From: Polychytrium aggregatum
Lineage: Eukaryota; Chytridiomycota; Chytridiomycetes; Polychytriales
Reading direction: 5' to 3'
Length of the DNA stretch: 64,000 bases
NCBI RefSeq assembly: GCF_025602895.1
Contig: NW_026516219.1
Span: forward strand, 806,001-870,000
The notes under the pieces were generated by a model. That model saw only the letters and a list, made by a program, of their open reading frames with translations. It made no database searches and was not told where the DNA came from. Of the stretch, positions 18,166-28,900 are shown in pieces. Position 1 is the stretch's first letter. Each line of letters begins with the position of its first letter. Made by a program: the position numbers and the translations under genes.

Positions 18166-21100
18166 TCAATTTTTCGATCCCGAGTTGCGTTGCACTTGTG
18201 CTTGGCAAAGGTCGATCAGTGTGTCCATTTCCGGAAGGTTGCGGTTGCGGCTGAGGAAGTCGTGGATATCTGCGAGTCCTCCATCCAAGAGTTCGGCCAG
18301 TGGTGCCCACGAGTCGTAAGATGGGTCGTATCCCTGCCAGCGGAGCAAGAACTCGTGTCGATATCCAGGAAGTCGACGTCGTCGGTTGATCCTGTGTCCA
18401 ATGATCGCTTCGAACACTGATTCGTCGTTGTGGTTGGGTCCGGGTTCATCAAACACAAGTTGGTCGGTCGATGGTGTGTTGTAGGGGACGAGGGCGGAAG
18501 CGGGGAGTTCGGTTGTAAATCGGAGGGTCCTCGGGAGTCGAAGTCGATATCCAGTCGTTCCGATCTTCTCGATGATCTTGAAGGGTCCCAAGTACGGCAT
18601 CCGCATCTTGGAGGGTGTGACGTCGTCCGTGCTGAAGTGATACGCGGTCGTGTCGATCAGGACTTGGTCGCCAATGTCGTAGCTGATATCGCGTCGATGT
18701 CGGTTGGCGTAGTACAGGGCCCGGTCCTGGGCCTTGCCGATGTTGTCCGAGACCAAGTCCAGAGTCGCTTGCATCTCCTCGATCGACTGTGCTGCAGGGT
18801 TGGACTCGGCGATGATGTCGGTGTTGGCAGGAGTGCGAGGATGCTGACCGTGCATCAGGAAGAAGGGCGAATGTCCAGTCGAAGCTGAGCTGTGTGAGTT
18901 GAGCGCGAACTGGATGTATGGCACTTGATCGATCCAGCGGGAGCCGAGGGCCAGAGTCGAACAGCGGATGGCCTCGGCGACGGTTGCCACAAAGCGTTCG
19001 ACTTGTCCGGCGGCCTCGTGGTGGTGGGCAAAGGCGATCCGGAGTTCGGTCTTGAGCAGAGTGTTAAGTCCTGTCCAGAAGGCCGACCGGAAGCGTGTGT
19101 CGTGATCCGAGATGAAAGTGCCGGCGAGTCCAAAGTGCACAAAGACATCGCGGAAGTACTGGCGGGCGACGTCTTCGGCCGAGTCGGTCTTGTTGCCAGG
19201 AACCAGGACGACGTACTTGGTGAGGGAGTCGACAAAGATCGTGATCGAGTTGAAGGTGCGTCCCGAGAGTGAGTCCGTGACAGGCGGGAGTCCGAGGATG
19301 AAGTCGAGGGCGACAGTGTCCATCTTGCGGGTGGCCACAGGGATCCGGGAGAAGTGACCGTATGCTTGTTGTCGTCGGATCTTGGCTCGCTGGCAGATGT
19401 CGCAGTGCGAGACCCACTCGGCAATGTCCTTGGACATGGCGGGCCAGTAGTAGTGTGTCGAGATGGCCTTGTAGAGCGTGTTGGTGCCGGGGTGAGCTGC
19501 ACAGACAGAGTCGTGGTGGTCCTTGATGATCGAGATGCGGAGGTCCTTGCCGGGGATGCAGATGCGGGTCGAGTCGAAGTAGAGAATCCCGTGTCGAAGT
19601 GAGAAGCGGTGCAGCTGTGCCTTCATCCACGGCTTGAGTCCGTCGGTCGAGTTGTCGCGGAGGACCGAGATCAGTGCTGACAGGATCGGGTCGGAGCTGT
19701 ACTGAGTGCGGATGGTGTCCAAGAGATCGTCGGGCGAGGGTCCGAGGTTGACAATCGCGTTGATGATCGAGACTTGGACGGCCTTGGAGATGGCTGTCGG
19801 TGTGCGCGAGAGCACGTCGGCGACCTTGTTCCACGAGCCGGGGATCCACTGGATCTCGAGGTCAAAGTCCAGCATCGTGTCGATGGCTCGCTGTTGGCGC
19901 TTGTTGAGGGTCTTGGAGTCGAGGATGTGCTTGAGCGCCTTCTGGTCGGTGTGGAGGAAGACTTTGCGGCCGACGAGGTAGTTCTTGAACTTGTCGAGGT
20001 GGCGGGTGATCGACAGCAGCTCGCCGTTGTAGGGCGAGTAGTTGAGTTCGGATCCGTGCAGTTTCTGCGAGTTGAAAGCGATGGGGCGCACCGTGCCGGA
20101 TCCGTCCATGTCCTGCCCGATCCATCCACCAATCGATGCGCTTGACTCGGACCAGTCGGTGAAGAGGTGAATGTCCTTGTCCGGGTTGACCATGTGCAGC
20201 GACTGAGGCGAGAGCAACTTGAGCTGCTCGAAGGCGGCGATGGCGTTGTCGTCCCAGACGACGGACTTGGTCGAGTTGGCGGAGCGGGTGGTGATCAGAG
20301 TCGAGAGTGGACCGGCGAGGGCAGCGTAGCCAGGGACAAAGCTCATGATGGTGTTGGTCAAGCCGAGGAAGCTGCGGAGTTCGTGTTCGGTCGTTGGTCG
20401 CGGGTAGTTCTTGATGGCGTCGATGCGCGAGGGATGCACTTGGATGCGTCCTTCGCCGATGATGAAGCCGAGATAGGTGACGGTCGAGTTGAAGAACGAA
20501 CACTTCTCGGGTCGGATCTTGAAGCCGTGTCGGTGGATCTTGTCGAGGACCAGTTCGATGTGGCGGATGTGCTGGTCCTCGTCCTCGGATGCGATCAGGA
20601 TGTCGTCGATGTAGACGAACACAAAGTCGTCGATGAACTCGCGGAAGATGTCGTTCATCGCGGCTTGGAACACGGAGGGACTGTTGGCGAGGCCGAAGGG
20701 CATCACAAGCCACTCAAAGTGGCCGTACTTGGTCCTGAAGGCCGTCTTGGGGGTGTCGGCGTCGGCAATGCGGATCTGGTGGAATCCGCGTTGCAAGTCG
20801 AGCTTGGAGAAGACACGGCACTTGGACAGGCGGTCGATGATCTCGCGCATGTTGGGCAGCGCGGTGCGGTCCTTGACGGTGATCTTGTTGAGGGCGCGGA
20901 AGTCAAAGACGAGTCGGAACTTGTCGCCCTGCTTGACCCAGAAGATCGGTGCGCCGAAGGGCGAGACGGACTTGCGGATGTGGCCGATCCGGAGCAATCG
21001 GTCGAGTTCGTCTTTGAGACGAGCGAGTTCTTCGGCCGACATTTGGTAGAGCGACGACCAGGTTGGCTTGGCAGAGTCGTCGAGTCGGATGTTCATGTCG

Positions 21101-21975
21101 ATGCCGGGTCGGTGAGGCGGGAGTTCCTTGAGTTCGTTGAAGGCATCGCGGTACTTTGCGATGATGGATCGGTGTTCGGGGGTCAGTGGTTCGAGGACAC
21201 GGGCAAGTTGGGCAACGGGGTCGTAGGGTTCAACAGCAACTGTATTCAAGTCACTGCTCAGAGTACAAACATACACGGCGCCGGGAGTCGAAGCCAGTGC
21301 GTTGATCTGCTGGGTCGACATGTGGTACTGGGATCGGAGTTCGAGGGTCGTGAGTGGCATTCCGGTGTCGGGTCGCGATGCCGTCCAAGTGTGGTGCTTC
21401 CCGTCGATCGAGAACTTGATTCGGTTGGAGGGCCAGTCGATCTCGGGGTTGGTCTGGTCGAGCCAGTTCTTGCCGAGGATAACGTCCCAGGTGAGTGGCG
21501 CGGTGAAGAGGTTGATGCGGGCGTGGTAGTCGTGGATGGTGAGGTCGACGGGATCGGTGACGGAGGACGGGAAGGACTTGCCGTTGGGCATCGTGACGGC
21601 GTTGGCGGTGGTCTTGGTTCGAAGGTCGAGGGTCGAGGCGAGGGTCTCGGAGATGTGCGAGTTGGTCGCACCAGGGTCGATGAGGACGGTGATCGGGGAG
21701 CCGTTGAGGGTGGCGTCGATCACAAGCAGTCCCTTGCCGTGGTTGGCGGCAATGCGGTGGGGTTCGTCGATGAGAGAGTTGATCAGGTGAGGTCCGGTGG
21801 CGAGAGTCAATAGTTCAGCGTCGGGGGTCGGAGTCGGATGGCGGCAACTCGCCGGGTCCTTCAGAGGTCGTAGTATCCAGGGGTTGCCGCCTCGTCGTTT
21901 CCCTGATCTTCGTAGAAGGTGGCCTGGTCGGCGGTCTCGACGATGGCGTTGATGCGGGGCTGGTTCAAGGGACAC
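18166..21975 (-). CDS. pol: pol of C3: protease, RT, RNase H, integrase, chromodomain
   Basis: Enzyme polyprotein in the -1 frame, entered at 21897-21903; codons upstream of that lie inside gag. Residues from 21975: protease DPGA (D100, proline in place of the usual S/T), RT YIDD at 455-458, RNase H starting TDWSES, HHCC finger (HPGTN ... CDICQRAK), integrase D891, D957, E993 (D,D-35-E), GPF segment, chromodomain with LLRWQGYDPSYDSW. The 1269-residue frame is open to TGA. The DPGA protease motif and TDWS RNase H motif set family C apart from A, B, D and E. Confidence 0.94.
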   Translation of the reverse strand: MSLEPAPHQRHRRDRRPGHLLRRSGKRRGGNPWILRPLKDPASCRHPTPTPDAELLTLATGPHLINSLIDEPHRIAANHGKGLLVIDATLNGSPITVLIDPGATNSHISETLASTLDLRTKTTANAVTMPNGKSFPSSVTDPVDLTIHDYHARINLFTAPLTWDVILGKNWLDQTNPEIDWPSNRIKFSIDGKHHTWTASRPDTGMPLTTLELRSQYHMSTQQINALASTPGAVYVCTLSSDLNTVAVEPYDPVAQLARVLEPLTPEHRSIIAKYRDAFNELKELPPHRPGIDMNIRLDDSAKPTWSSLYQMSAEELARLKDELDRLLRIGHIRKSVSPFGAPIFWVKQGDKFRLVFDFRALNKITVKDRTALPNMREIIDRLSKCRVFSKLDLQRGFHQIRIADADTPKTAFRTKYGHFEWLVMPFGLANSPSVFQAAMNDIFREFIDDFVFVYIDDILIASEDEDQHIRHIELVLDKIHRHGFKIRPEKCSFFNSTVTYLGFIIGEGRIQVHPSRIDAIKNYPRPTTEHELRSFLGLTNTIMSFVPGYAALAGPLSTLITTRSANSTKSVVWDDNAIAAFEQLKLLSPQSLHMVNPDKDIHLFTDWSESSASIGGWIGQDMDGSGTVRPIAFNSQKLHGSELNYSPYNGELLSITRHLDKFKNYLVGRKVFLHTDQKALKHILDSKTLNKRQQRAIDTMLDFDLEIQWIPGSWNKVADVLSRTPTAISKAVQVSIINAIVNLGPSPDDLLDTIRTQYSSDPILSALISVLRDNSTDGLKPWMKAQLHRFSLRHGILYFDSTRICIPGKDLRISIIKDHHDSVCAAHPGTNTLYKAISTHYYWPAMSKDIAEWVSHCDICQRAKIRRQQAYGHFSRIPVATRKMDTVALDFILGLPPVTDSLSGRTFNSITIFVDSLTKYVVLVPGNKTDSAEDVARQYFRDVFVHFGLAGTFISDHDTRFRSAFWTGLNTLLKTELRIAFAHHHEAAGQVERFVATVAEAIRCSTLALGSRWIDQVPYIQFALNSHSSASTGHSPFFLMHGQHPRTPANTDIIAESNPAAQSIEEMQATLDLVSDNIGKAQDRALYYANRHRRDISYDIGDQVLIDTTAYHFSTDDVTPSKMRMPYLGPFKIIEKIGTTGYRLRLPRTLRFTTELPASALVPYNTPSTDQLVFDEPGPNHNDESVFEAIIGHRINRRRRLPGYRHEFLLRWQGYDPSYDSWAPLAELLDGGLADIHDFLSRNRNLPEMDTLIDLCQAQVQRNSGSKN
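21840..21903 (-). promoter_or_regulatory. -1 ribosomal frameshift signal, gag to pol (C3)
   Basis: Minus-strand GGGAAAC at 21897-21903, followed by the nine-base-pair GGCGGCAAC/GTTGCCGCC stem described for C2 (21840-21891). Confidence 0.87.
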
Positions 21976-22919
21976 TGCGAGGCGATGTGGCCGAACTTGC
22001 GGCAGCGGAAGCAGCCTCCGTTACGGCGGAGGTACTCCTTCTCGCGGTCGGTGAGCTTCTTGATCGGGCGCATGTCGACGTTGTCGAGGTCCATGGCGTT
22101 GGGGTCACGTGCGGGAGGCTGGGTCGGCTGGAAGGCGGGACGAGGAGGACGGACCATTGGGCGGAACTGCGGCTGACCAGGTGGAGCGCGGAAGAGAGGA
22201 GGTCGCTGGAACTGGAGCTCGCGGAAGGGTTGATCGCGGAACTGAGTGCGAGCGGGCTGCTGCATCAGGGGTTGCGATTGACCCATAATGGACTCGTATC
22301 GCTCGGCGAGGGCCATGGCATCTTCGAGGGTGGCTGTGTTGGAGTCAAGCTTCCATTCGACTTCGATGCGCACCCTGTGCTTGAGCTTGGTGAGGTAGCG
22401 CTGCAGGTTCTGGCGGTTGTTGCTGAAGTGGGGCAGCTCGAGGAGGAGATCGCGGAAGCGAGAGTTGAACTGCTCGACGGAGCCGGTGTGGCGCAGTGCT
22501 TCGAACTCATCCTCGGTGGTGCGCAGCGAGGTGGACGGAAGGAAGGTGTCGCGGACGAGGGACAGGACGGCGGCCGGGGTCAGGTTGTCGAGTTGCTTGC
22601 CCTGGGACCAGAGGCGCCACCAGGTCTTGGCCTTGCCCTTGAGGTTCATGGCGACGGTGGCGACAGCGGTGGCGTCATCGAGACTGTGGAAGGCAATGTA
22701 CTCGGTCATTGAGAAGACAAACTCGTCAACGACAGCAGCCTTACGCTCGCCAGTGAAGGCGTCGGGGAGCGGGATCTTGGGACGCTTGAAACCGGGAGGG
22801 ACCGTGGGGAGATTCGGCTGGGCAGTCAGGGCGGAGAGGACCAGGGCGCGGTCCTCGAGCGATAGTTGTTCAAGGGCCTGGAGACAGGCATTGACGGCGG
22901 GATCGTCCGATGCTACCAT
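21861..22919 (-). CDS. gag: gag of C3, 352 aa
   Basis: Intact Gag. As in C2, the start codon straddles the LTR end and the primer-binding site. It differs from C2 Gag by a few residues around 232-246 (ARTQFRDQPFRELQFQ for SRAPFRDQPFRELPFQ) and one near the C terminus (GYYDL for GSYDL). The capsid region and CCHC knuckle are unchanged. Both Gags are full length, so either source could supply particles. Confidence 0.93.
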   Translation of the reverse strand: MVASDDPAVNACLQALEQLSLEDRALVLSALTAQPNLPTVPPGFKRPKIPLPDAFTGERKAAVVDEFVFSMTEYIAFHSLDDATAVATVAMNLKGKAKTWWRLWSQGKQLDNLTPAAVLSLVRDTFLPSTSLRTTEDEFEALRHTGSVEQFNSRFRDLLLELPHFSNNRQNLQRYLTKLKHRVRIEVEWKLDSNTATLEDAMALAERYESIMGQSQPLMQQPARTQFRDQPFRELQFQRPPLFRAPPGQPQFRPMVRPPRPAFQPTQPPARDPNAMDLDNVDMRPIKKLTDREKEYLRRNGGCFRCRKFGHIASQCPLNQPRINAIVETADQATFYEDQGNDEAATPGYYDL

Positions 22920-23384
22920 GTCAGATCACGGGATCAAGAGGAGATCAAAAGAAAAAGATAGAGAAGGGTTTTATTGATCTTAGCGAGGCTAGGATCTAGA
23001 GTCAAGTGTGTCTGGGGTCGAAGGTGATGACCAGAAACATGAGCGGGTGAAGGCGGGCTATTTATCTGTCTGGCGGTCCCGGAGGCGAAGCCTGCCGCAG
23101 CGGGGGCGAAGCAGCGGAGGCGGCGGGACAGCAGCCAGGCAGCAACGGCTAACCGGAGAAACATGTGAAAGTCTGACAAATGCTCGGTGGCTGACAAATG
23201 CGGGTGACACAGCGTCTGACTAATGCATGGTCGATGACAAATGCAGGGAAAACAGAGCGGCGTGTGCAACATGAGAGCAAGGAAAAAGGAAAGGCGTCAC
23301 AGGACAAAGGAAAAGGAAAGTGTGCGACGCAAACAGTGACACAAGTGCGACGGTGCAGCTAGGCGGGCAGAGCGATCTGTGACA
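22919..23384 (-). repeat. 5' LTR of C3 (466 bp)
   Basis: Same sequence as 17666-18131. Its right end touches A4 gag at GTACG without any base belonging to C2. Confidence 0.96.
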
Positions 23385-23573
23385 GTACGCCTGGTCCTTT
23401 AAGCAGAGCTTGGCGGCGACGATGTGGTGGGTGGGGGCGACTTGGGCAGCATCGAGGTAGTCCTCGAGTTGCTGCAGCCAGTCCTCCACCGAGGAGGAGC
23501 GGCTCTTCCCAGTAAACACTGGGGCACGGAAGGTCTTGAGGAAGGCTTCCGGAAGTGGGCGGGGGTTGCTCAT
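23385..23573 (-). pseudogene. A4 gag N-terminal fragment
   Basis: First 63 codons of family A gag, identical to other copies up to KDQAY, then lost at the C3 junction. No remaining part of A4 lies in the window. Confidence 0.85.
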
Positions 23574-23695
23574 GGCAGGGGCAGGCTCCAGGGACAGAGA
23601 GGAGAGTCGGTCGGCAAGAGAGGCGGGATCCAGCTTGAGGATCTAGAAAGAGGACAAACAGGACGAAAACAAGACGAGGATTTCCGATGCTACCA

Positions 23696-24004
23696 TGTAA
23701 CGTCCACTACTGGGACGTTGGGGCAAGACGGGGAGGGAGGGGGTACAAGACAAGACAGGACGGGGCAGAACAGGGCGGTGCTAGGCTACTCTAGCGGACG
23801 GGTGAGCTCGGGGAGCACTTACGTTTATTCACGATAAAACCGAACTCCAGACAAACGGGGGGAACGGGGGCAACCCGCAGGTATACCCTGCGGTGGCCTG
23901 CCTGCGGTGCGTGAAAACGCAAAGCGCAGCACAGGTCACGACCCACTGCGCCGCGCAGTACGCGCAGTACGCGCAGCACAGCGTCGGAGATACCATCTCC
24001 TACA
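23696..24004 (-). repeat. 5' LTR of A4 (309 bp)
   Basis: Standard A LTR in minus orientation followed by the tRNA-type primer-binding site. Confidence 0.95.
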
Positions 24005-24757
24005 CTTGGTGTCGATCACTTGGAACAACAGGACAGGATGGTACTTGGGATGGAGGGCCACTCGCAGGACCACTTGGTGTGTGCACTGCTGCACACGATC
24101 GTCTGCAAGCGCCACACTCATCGGCGACTTCTTCTTGGTTGCATGTATGTTGAGCTCCTGGAGCAAGCGTCTGCTGACAAAGTTGCAGCTTGCTCCAGAG
24201 TCCACCATCATTCGGACGGTGTGACCTTGGACGGTGGCAGGGAGGTACAGCAGGGACTCTTCATGGTCCTCCTGCACAGCCTCCTGCACCATGACTTGAC
24301 TTGGGGGAACGGGCGACACTTGGTCTTGGTTGGCTTCATCACGGCCACTCGGACATTTTGGATAGGGTTCGGCCATTGCGGGGGCCTGCGGCGTCAGCAC
24401 GCCATTGCACACGACGTCCACGGCTTGCGGACACATGTCGGAAGCATCCGACACACACGACTTGACAGGGGTGAGGGCACAGGCGGTCCTGTCCCTCAAG
24501 GGTTCTTGATTTTCTTTTTTGTTTTGGTTTTCAATTTTGGTTTTCTCTTCACGTTCGTGGAGAGGCAGGCGGCTTGCGCCACCATGCACCTCTCGCACGA
24601 CGCACAACACTTGGTTTGTTTCTCCTTCGGGGGAGGGGGCGAGGTGAACTTCCTCTGGAGACGCGTGGACTGCATTGAGCAATCCACGGCGTTGGTCTCC
24701 TACTAGGGCTCCAGAGCCACCTAGTAGGGTCGGCCGTTTCCCGACTTCATGGGGCAC
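24005..24757 (-). pseudogene. A5 pol N-terminal fragment (protease)
   Basis: About 250 codons from the frameshift overlap through the retropepsin motif DSGA to VIDTK, where the A4 LTR begins. The reading frame continues by chance into that LTR. RT, RNase H, integrase and chromodomain are absent. Confidence 0.85.
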
Positions 24758-25542
24758 TCCTTGGCCTGGTGTCCCGGTCGGTGACAGAAGAAGCAGGAAC
24801 CATGGCGGAGGTCCTCCTGCTTCTGTCTGTCCTTGGGGGAGACAGTGGCAGCTTGCTGGAACCGGGAGCGGGGAGGGCCACGAGCCTCCATGGCGTTGAC
24901 GTCAACGTCCATGGGCTCAGGCATGGGTCTTGCGGGCGGGGCCGGGCGAGGCGGACGGGCTGGGACGTGATGAGACCGATGGCCGCCTGCCAGCTGCGGG
25001 TAGAACTGGCGGCCATGGTACTGGACGTTGTCGAGGTTCTCGGCAACGTCCATCATCACGTCCAGGGACTTGCGGGCATCAGGGTTGCTGGCGATGTACT
25101 CTCTGATCTTGGGCTTGAGGCCCTTCTGGAAGAGGTACATCGCATCAGCAGAGCCCAGCTCCTCAATCTGGGAGGAGAGGTCTTCAAACTCCTCGATGTA
25201 GCGGGTCACAGAACCACGCTGCACGAGAGAGTATAGCTTGTCACGGGCAATGAGTTCAGCATTGGGGCTGCCGAAGCGGCGACGGAGGCGGTCCTTGAAG
25301 TCGTCAAACACACCTTCGCTCTGCTCGTCGAACCCTTGGCGGCGGTACCAACGGTACGCCTGGTCCTTTAAGCAGAGCTTGGCGGCGACGATGTGGTGGG
25401 TGGGGGCGACTTGGGCAGCATCGAGGTAGTCCTCGAGTTGCTGCAGCCAGTCCTCCACCGAGGAGGAGCGGCTCTTCCCAGTAAACACTGGGGCACGGAA
25501 GGTCTTGAGGAAGGCTTCCGGAAGTGGGCGGGGGTTGCTCAT
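24721..25542 (-). CDS. gag: gag of A5, 273 aa
   Basis: Intact and identical in sequence to the A3 Gag. The LTR, primer-binding site, leader and the frameshift signal at 24699-24742 are complete around it. It could still produce Gag even though its pol is broken. Confidence 0.9.
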   Translation of the reverse strand: MSNPRPLPEAFLKTFRAPVFTGKSRSSSVEDWLQQLEDYLDAAQVAPTHHIVAAKLCLKDQAYRWYRRQGFDEQSEGVFDDFKDRLRRRFGSPNAELIARDKLYSLVQRGSVTRYIEEFEDLSSQIEELGSADAMYLFQKGLKPKIREYIASNPDARKSLDVMMDVAENLDNVQYHGRQFYPQLAGGHRSHHVPARPPRPAPPARPMPEPMDVDVNAMEARGPPRSRFQQAATVSPKDRQKQEDLRHGSCFFCHRPGHQAKECPMKSGNGRPY

Positions 25543-25664
25543 GGCAGGGGCAGGCTCCAGGGACAGAGAGGAGAGTCGGTCGGCAAGAGAGGCGGGATCC
25601 AGCTTGAGGATCTAGAAAGAGGACAAACAGGACGAAAACAAGACGAGGATTTCCGATGCTACCA

Positions 25665-25973
25665 TGTAACGTCCACTACTGGGACGTTGGGGCAAGACGG
25701 GGAGGGAGGGGGTACAAGACAAGACAGGACGGGGCAGAACAGGGCGGTGCTAGGCTACTCTAGCGGACGGGTGAGCTCGGGGAGCACTTACGTTTATTCA
25801 CGATAAAACCGAACTCCAGACAAACGGGGGGAACGGGGGCAACCCGCAGGTATACCCTGCGGTGGCCTGCCTGCGGTGCGTGAAAACGCAAAGCGCAGCA
25901 CAGGTCACGACCCACTGCGCCGCGCAGTACGCGCAGTACGCGCAGCACAGCGTCGGAGATACCATCTCCTACA
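25665..25973 (-). repeat. Shared LTR: 3' LTR of A6 and 5' LTR of A5
   Basis: One 309-bp LTR is followed on the right by the A6 pol end and on the left by the A5 primer-binding site. Confidence 0.95.
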
Positions 25974-25982
25974 CTCCCACAC

Positions 25983-28900
25983 TTAAGAAGGCTTCCTGCG
26001 AGGAGCCCTGCGTGTGCTCTTTATTTGGGGCTCCTCGAGGTGTTTACCGTATTTACTCAGCTCCTCGGGTGCATGGGACAAGTCCTCCAGTGTTTGCCAT
26101 GTGTTGCCCGAGTGTGGGTAACCAACCCACTTGACATAAAACCGAAGTGACCCATCAGCCACTTTCTTGTGCCTCACGATCCTTTCGACTTCATATTCTT
26201 GAGTATAGTATTGTCCGAGGTCGTCTTCCAGTGGTGCGTCGTCCGGGACACCTTCGTCGGCGTCGGGGAACTGTGCTGGACTGCGGGTCGTGTGGCGACG
26301 CAGCTTGGACACATGGAAGACAGGATGGAGCTTGCTTCCAGGTGGCAAGTCCAACAGGTAGTTGAGGGGACTGGGTCGGGCCGCTATCTTGAACGGTCCT
26401 CGGTACTTGGGCAACAACTTCTTTGACTGGGCTTCGGGGACCTTGATGTTGTCGGCGTCCAGGTAGACAAGGTCTCCAACTTCAAAGGAGACATCCTGGT
26501 GTCGGCGGTCGTAGTACTTCGCCATCACTTGTTGCGCATCCGTGAGCGCGTCGGCGATCATCTTGTGTCGGACTTGATGATCTTTGACAAAGGCACTTGG
26601 TTTGGGAGGCAATCCAGCCGTGGACTCGGTCAGTGTCAAGGAGGTGGGAACATCAGGCTGGAATCCGTAGAGCGCCTCAAAGGGGCTCAAGCCAGTTGTG
26701 CTCGACTTGGCGGTGTTGTATGCAAACTCTGCATGACTCAGCTGTATGTCCCAGTCGTCTTGGCTGGTCGAGGCGTATGTCCTCAGGTATTGCTCGAGGG
26801 TGCGGATCGTCCGCTCGGACTGTCCATCCGTTTGTTGGTGGTGCGAGGTTGACATGTTCAGCTTGGTGCCGAGATGGTCGAACAGACTTGTCCAAAACAA
26901 GGAGGTGAATCGGGGGTCTCGATCACTGACGATGGACTTTGGGAGGCCGTGGTGCTTGAACACATGCTTGAAGAACAGCAGTGCAAGGTCAGGCGCGGAG
27001 CATGTCGTCTGGCACGGCACAAAGTGTGCCATCTTGCTGAACCTGTCGACAAAGACAGCGATTGCATCGTGGTCCAACTTGGTCGTCGGTAGATGCGTGA
27101 TGAGATCCATGGACATGCTGGTCCAGGGGCGGTCGGGAACAGGCAGGGGTTGCAGCAATCCTTGCTCTCGGGTCGTGCGTGACTTGACCATCTTGCAGGT
27201 ATGGCAGGACTCGATGTACTTCTCGACGGTGCGCTTCATTCCAGGCCAGTATGCGACTTTGGCCAGTCGGTCGTATGTCTTCTCGACTCCAAAGTGTCCA
27301 GCGAGGGGCGAGTCGTGGACCTCTTGGAGCAACTTGGTCTTCAACGACGGAATGTCCGGCACACAGACACGGCTGTCCTTCTTCAGGAGGAGCAGGCCAT
27401 CACGCACTGTGTACTCGGATGATTCGTCGTCCTTGGGGAGCTTAGACACCTTTCGGAACAGTTCTCCGAACTGTTTGTCGTTGGCGATGTTGTCTCGGAC
27501 AACATCCAGCATCGTGTTGTCGACACTGACAGTCGACTCGTACAGTGACGCCAATTGGTAGTCGGGGCGTCGGGACAGTGCGTCAGGCACCACATTGAGT
27601 TTGCCTTTCTGGTATACAACCTCGTAGTTGTACTCGGCGAGGAACTCCATCCATCGCGCTTGGCGTCGGCTCAGGTTCTTCTTGGTGTCGAGGTAACGCA
27701 GTGACTGGTGGTCCGTCACAATCTTGAAGGGCTTGGCGGTACCGTGGAGGTACACTCGGAACTTCTGCAGCGCGTAGATGATCGCAAGCTGCTCCTTCTC
27801 GTGCACGGGATAGTTGATCTCGTGTTGGGACAGTTTGCGCGACTCGAAGGCAACGGGCCTTCCCTCCTGCATCAAAACAGCTCCCACCGCAAAGTCGGAG
27901 GCGTCGGTGTGCACGGAGACATCCGTGTTCGGGTCGAACACAGCGAGGACAGGAGCGTTCGTCAAGGCGTGCTTGAGGGTCTCGAACGCTTGGCGTTGTG
28001 GGTGGTCCCACACGAAGGGGCACTCTTTGCGGAGTAGGTCTGTGAGTGGACCGGCAGTGCGCGCCAGATCGGGGATGAATCGGCGGTAGTAGTTGACGAG
28101 ACCGAGAAACGACTGCACGTCAGAGACGCATGCGAGCGGCGGCCACTCGACCACAGACTTGACCTTGGCGGGGTCGACTTCGATTCCTCTTCCTGAGACA
28201 ACGTGTCCCAGGAACGGGACTTGATTCTTGAAGAACTCACACTTGGACAGTTTGGCATACAACTTGTGCTCGCGTAGCTTGGCCAGCACGCGGGCGACAT
28301 GACCTTCATGGGTCGCTTCATCCTTGCTGTACACAAGGATATCATCCAGGTACACGATGACAGAGTTGTCGAGCTCTTGGCGGAACACATCGTTCATCAG
28401 CTGCATGAACGTGGCAGGTGCGTTCGTCAATCCGAACGGCAGCACTAGGAACTCGTACAGTCCGTAGCGAGTCCTGAAGGCGGTCTTGTGGACATCATCC
28501 TCGTGGATGCGGATCTGATGGTAGCCTGAGCGGAGGTCTATCTTGCTAAAGACCTTTGCTCCACTCAGACGATCCATCAACTCGTCGATCCTGGGCAACG
28601 GGTAGGTGTTCTTGATGGTCTGTTTGTTTAGTGCGCGATAGTCGACGCACATCCTGAGATCACCTTCTTTCTTCTTGACAAAGAGCACTGGTGCACCATA
28701 CGGTGACTGGCTCGGGCGGATGAACCCATGGGCGAGGAGGTCATCCAACTGGCGCTTGAGTTCGTCCATCTCCGTCAGCGACAGTTGGTACGTCGGTCTT
28801 GACGGAGGCGACGAGCCTGGTTCGATGTCGATGCGATGATCGACGGTGCGTTGGGGTGGCAGGCATTGTGGCAACTGGTCGGGGAATACGTCCTTGTACT

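Larger units (their letters stand above)
17666..23384 (-). mobile_element. Complete family C element C3 (5,719 bp), with unmatched flanks
   Basis: Two 466-bp LTRs with no visible difference enclose intact gag and pol. The left flank is C2 pol ending ATCCA and the right flank is A4 gag starting GTACG, so no target duplication exists. This is the intact reference copy for family C, and also one of the three mismatched junctions in the window. Confidence 0.95.
23385..24004 (-). mobile_element. 5' end of family A copy A4
   Basis: 5' LTR, leader and the first 63 codons of gag in minus orientation, cut at GTACG by C3. The outer LTR end meets A pol at CTTGG, so A4 inserted into A5, another minus-strand A copy. 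Confidence 0.88.
24005..25973 (-). mobile_element. 5' part of family A copy A5, sharing an LTR with A6
   Basis: Minus-strand gag, start of pol and 5' LTR. It is cut at CTTGG in the protease region by A4. The LTR at 25665-25973 is at once the 5' LTR of A5 and the 3' LTR of A6, so the two elements form an LTR-sharing tandem. Confidence 0.88.
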
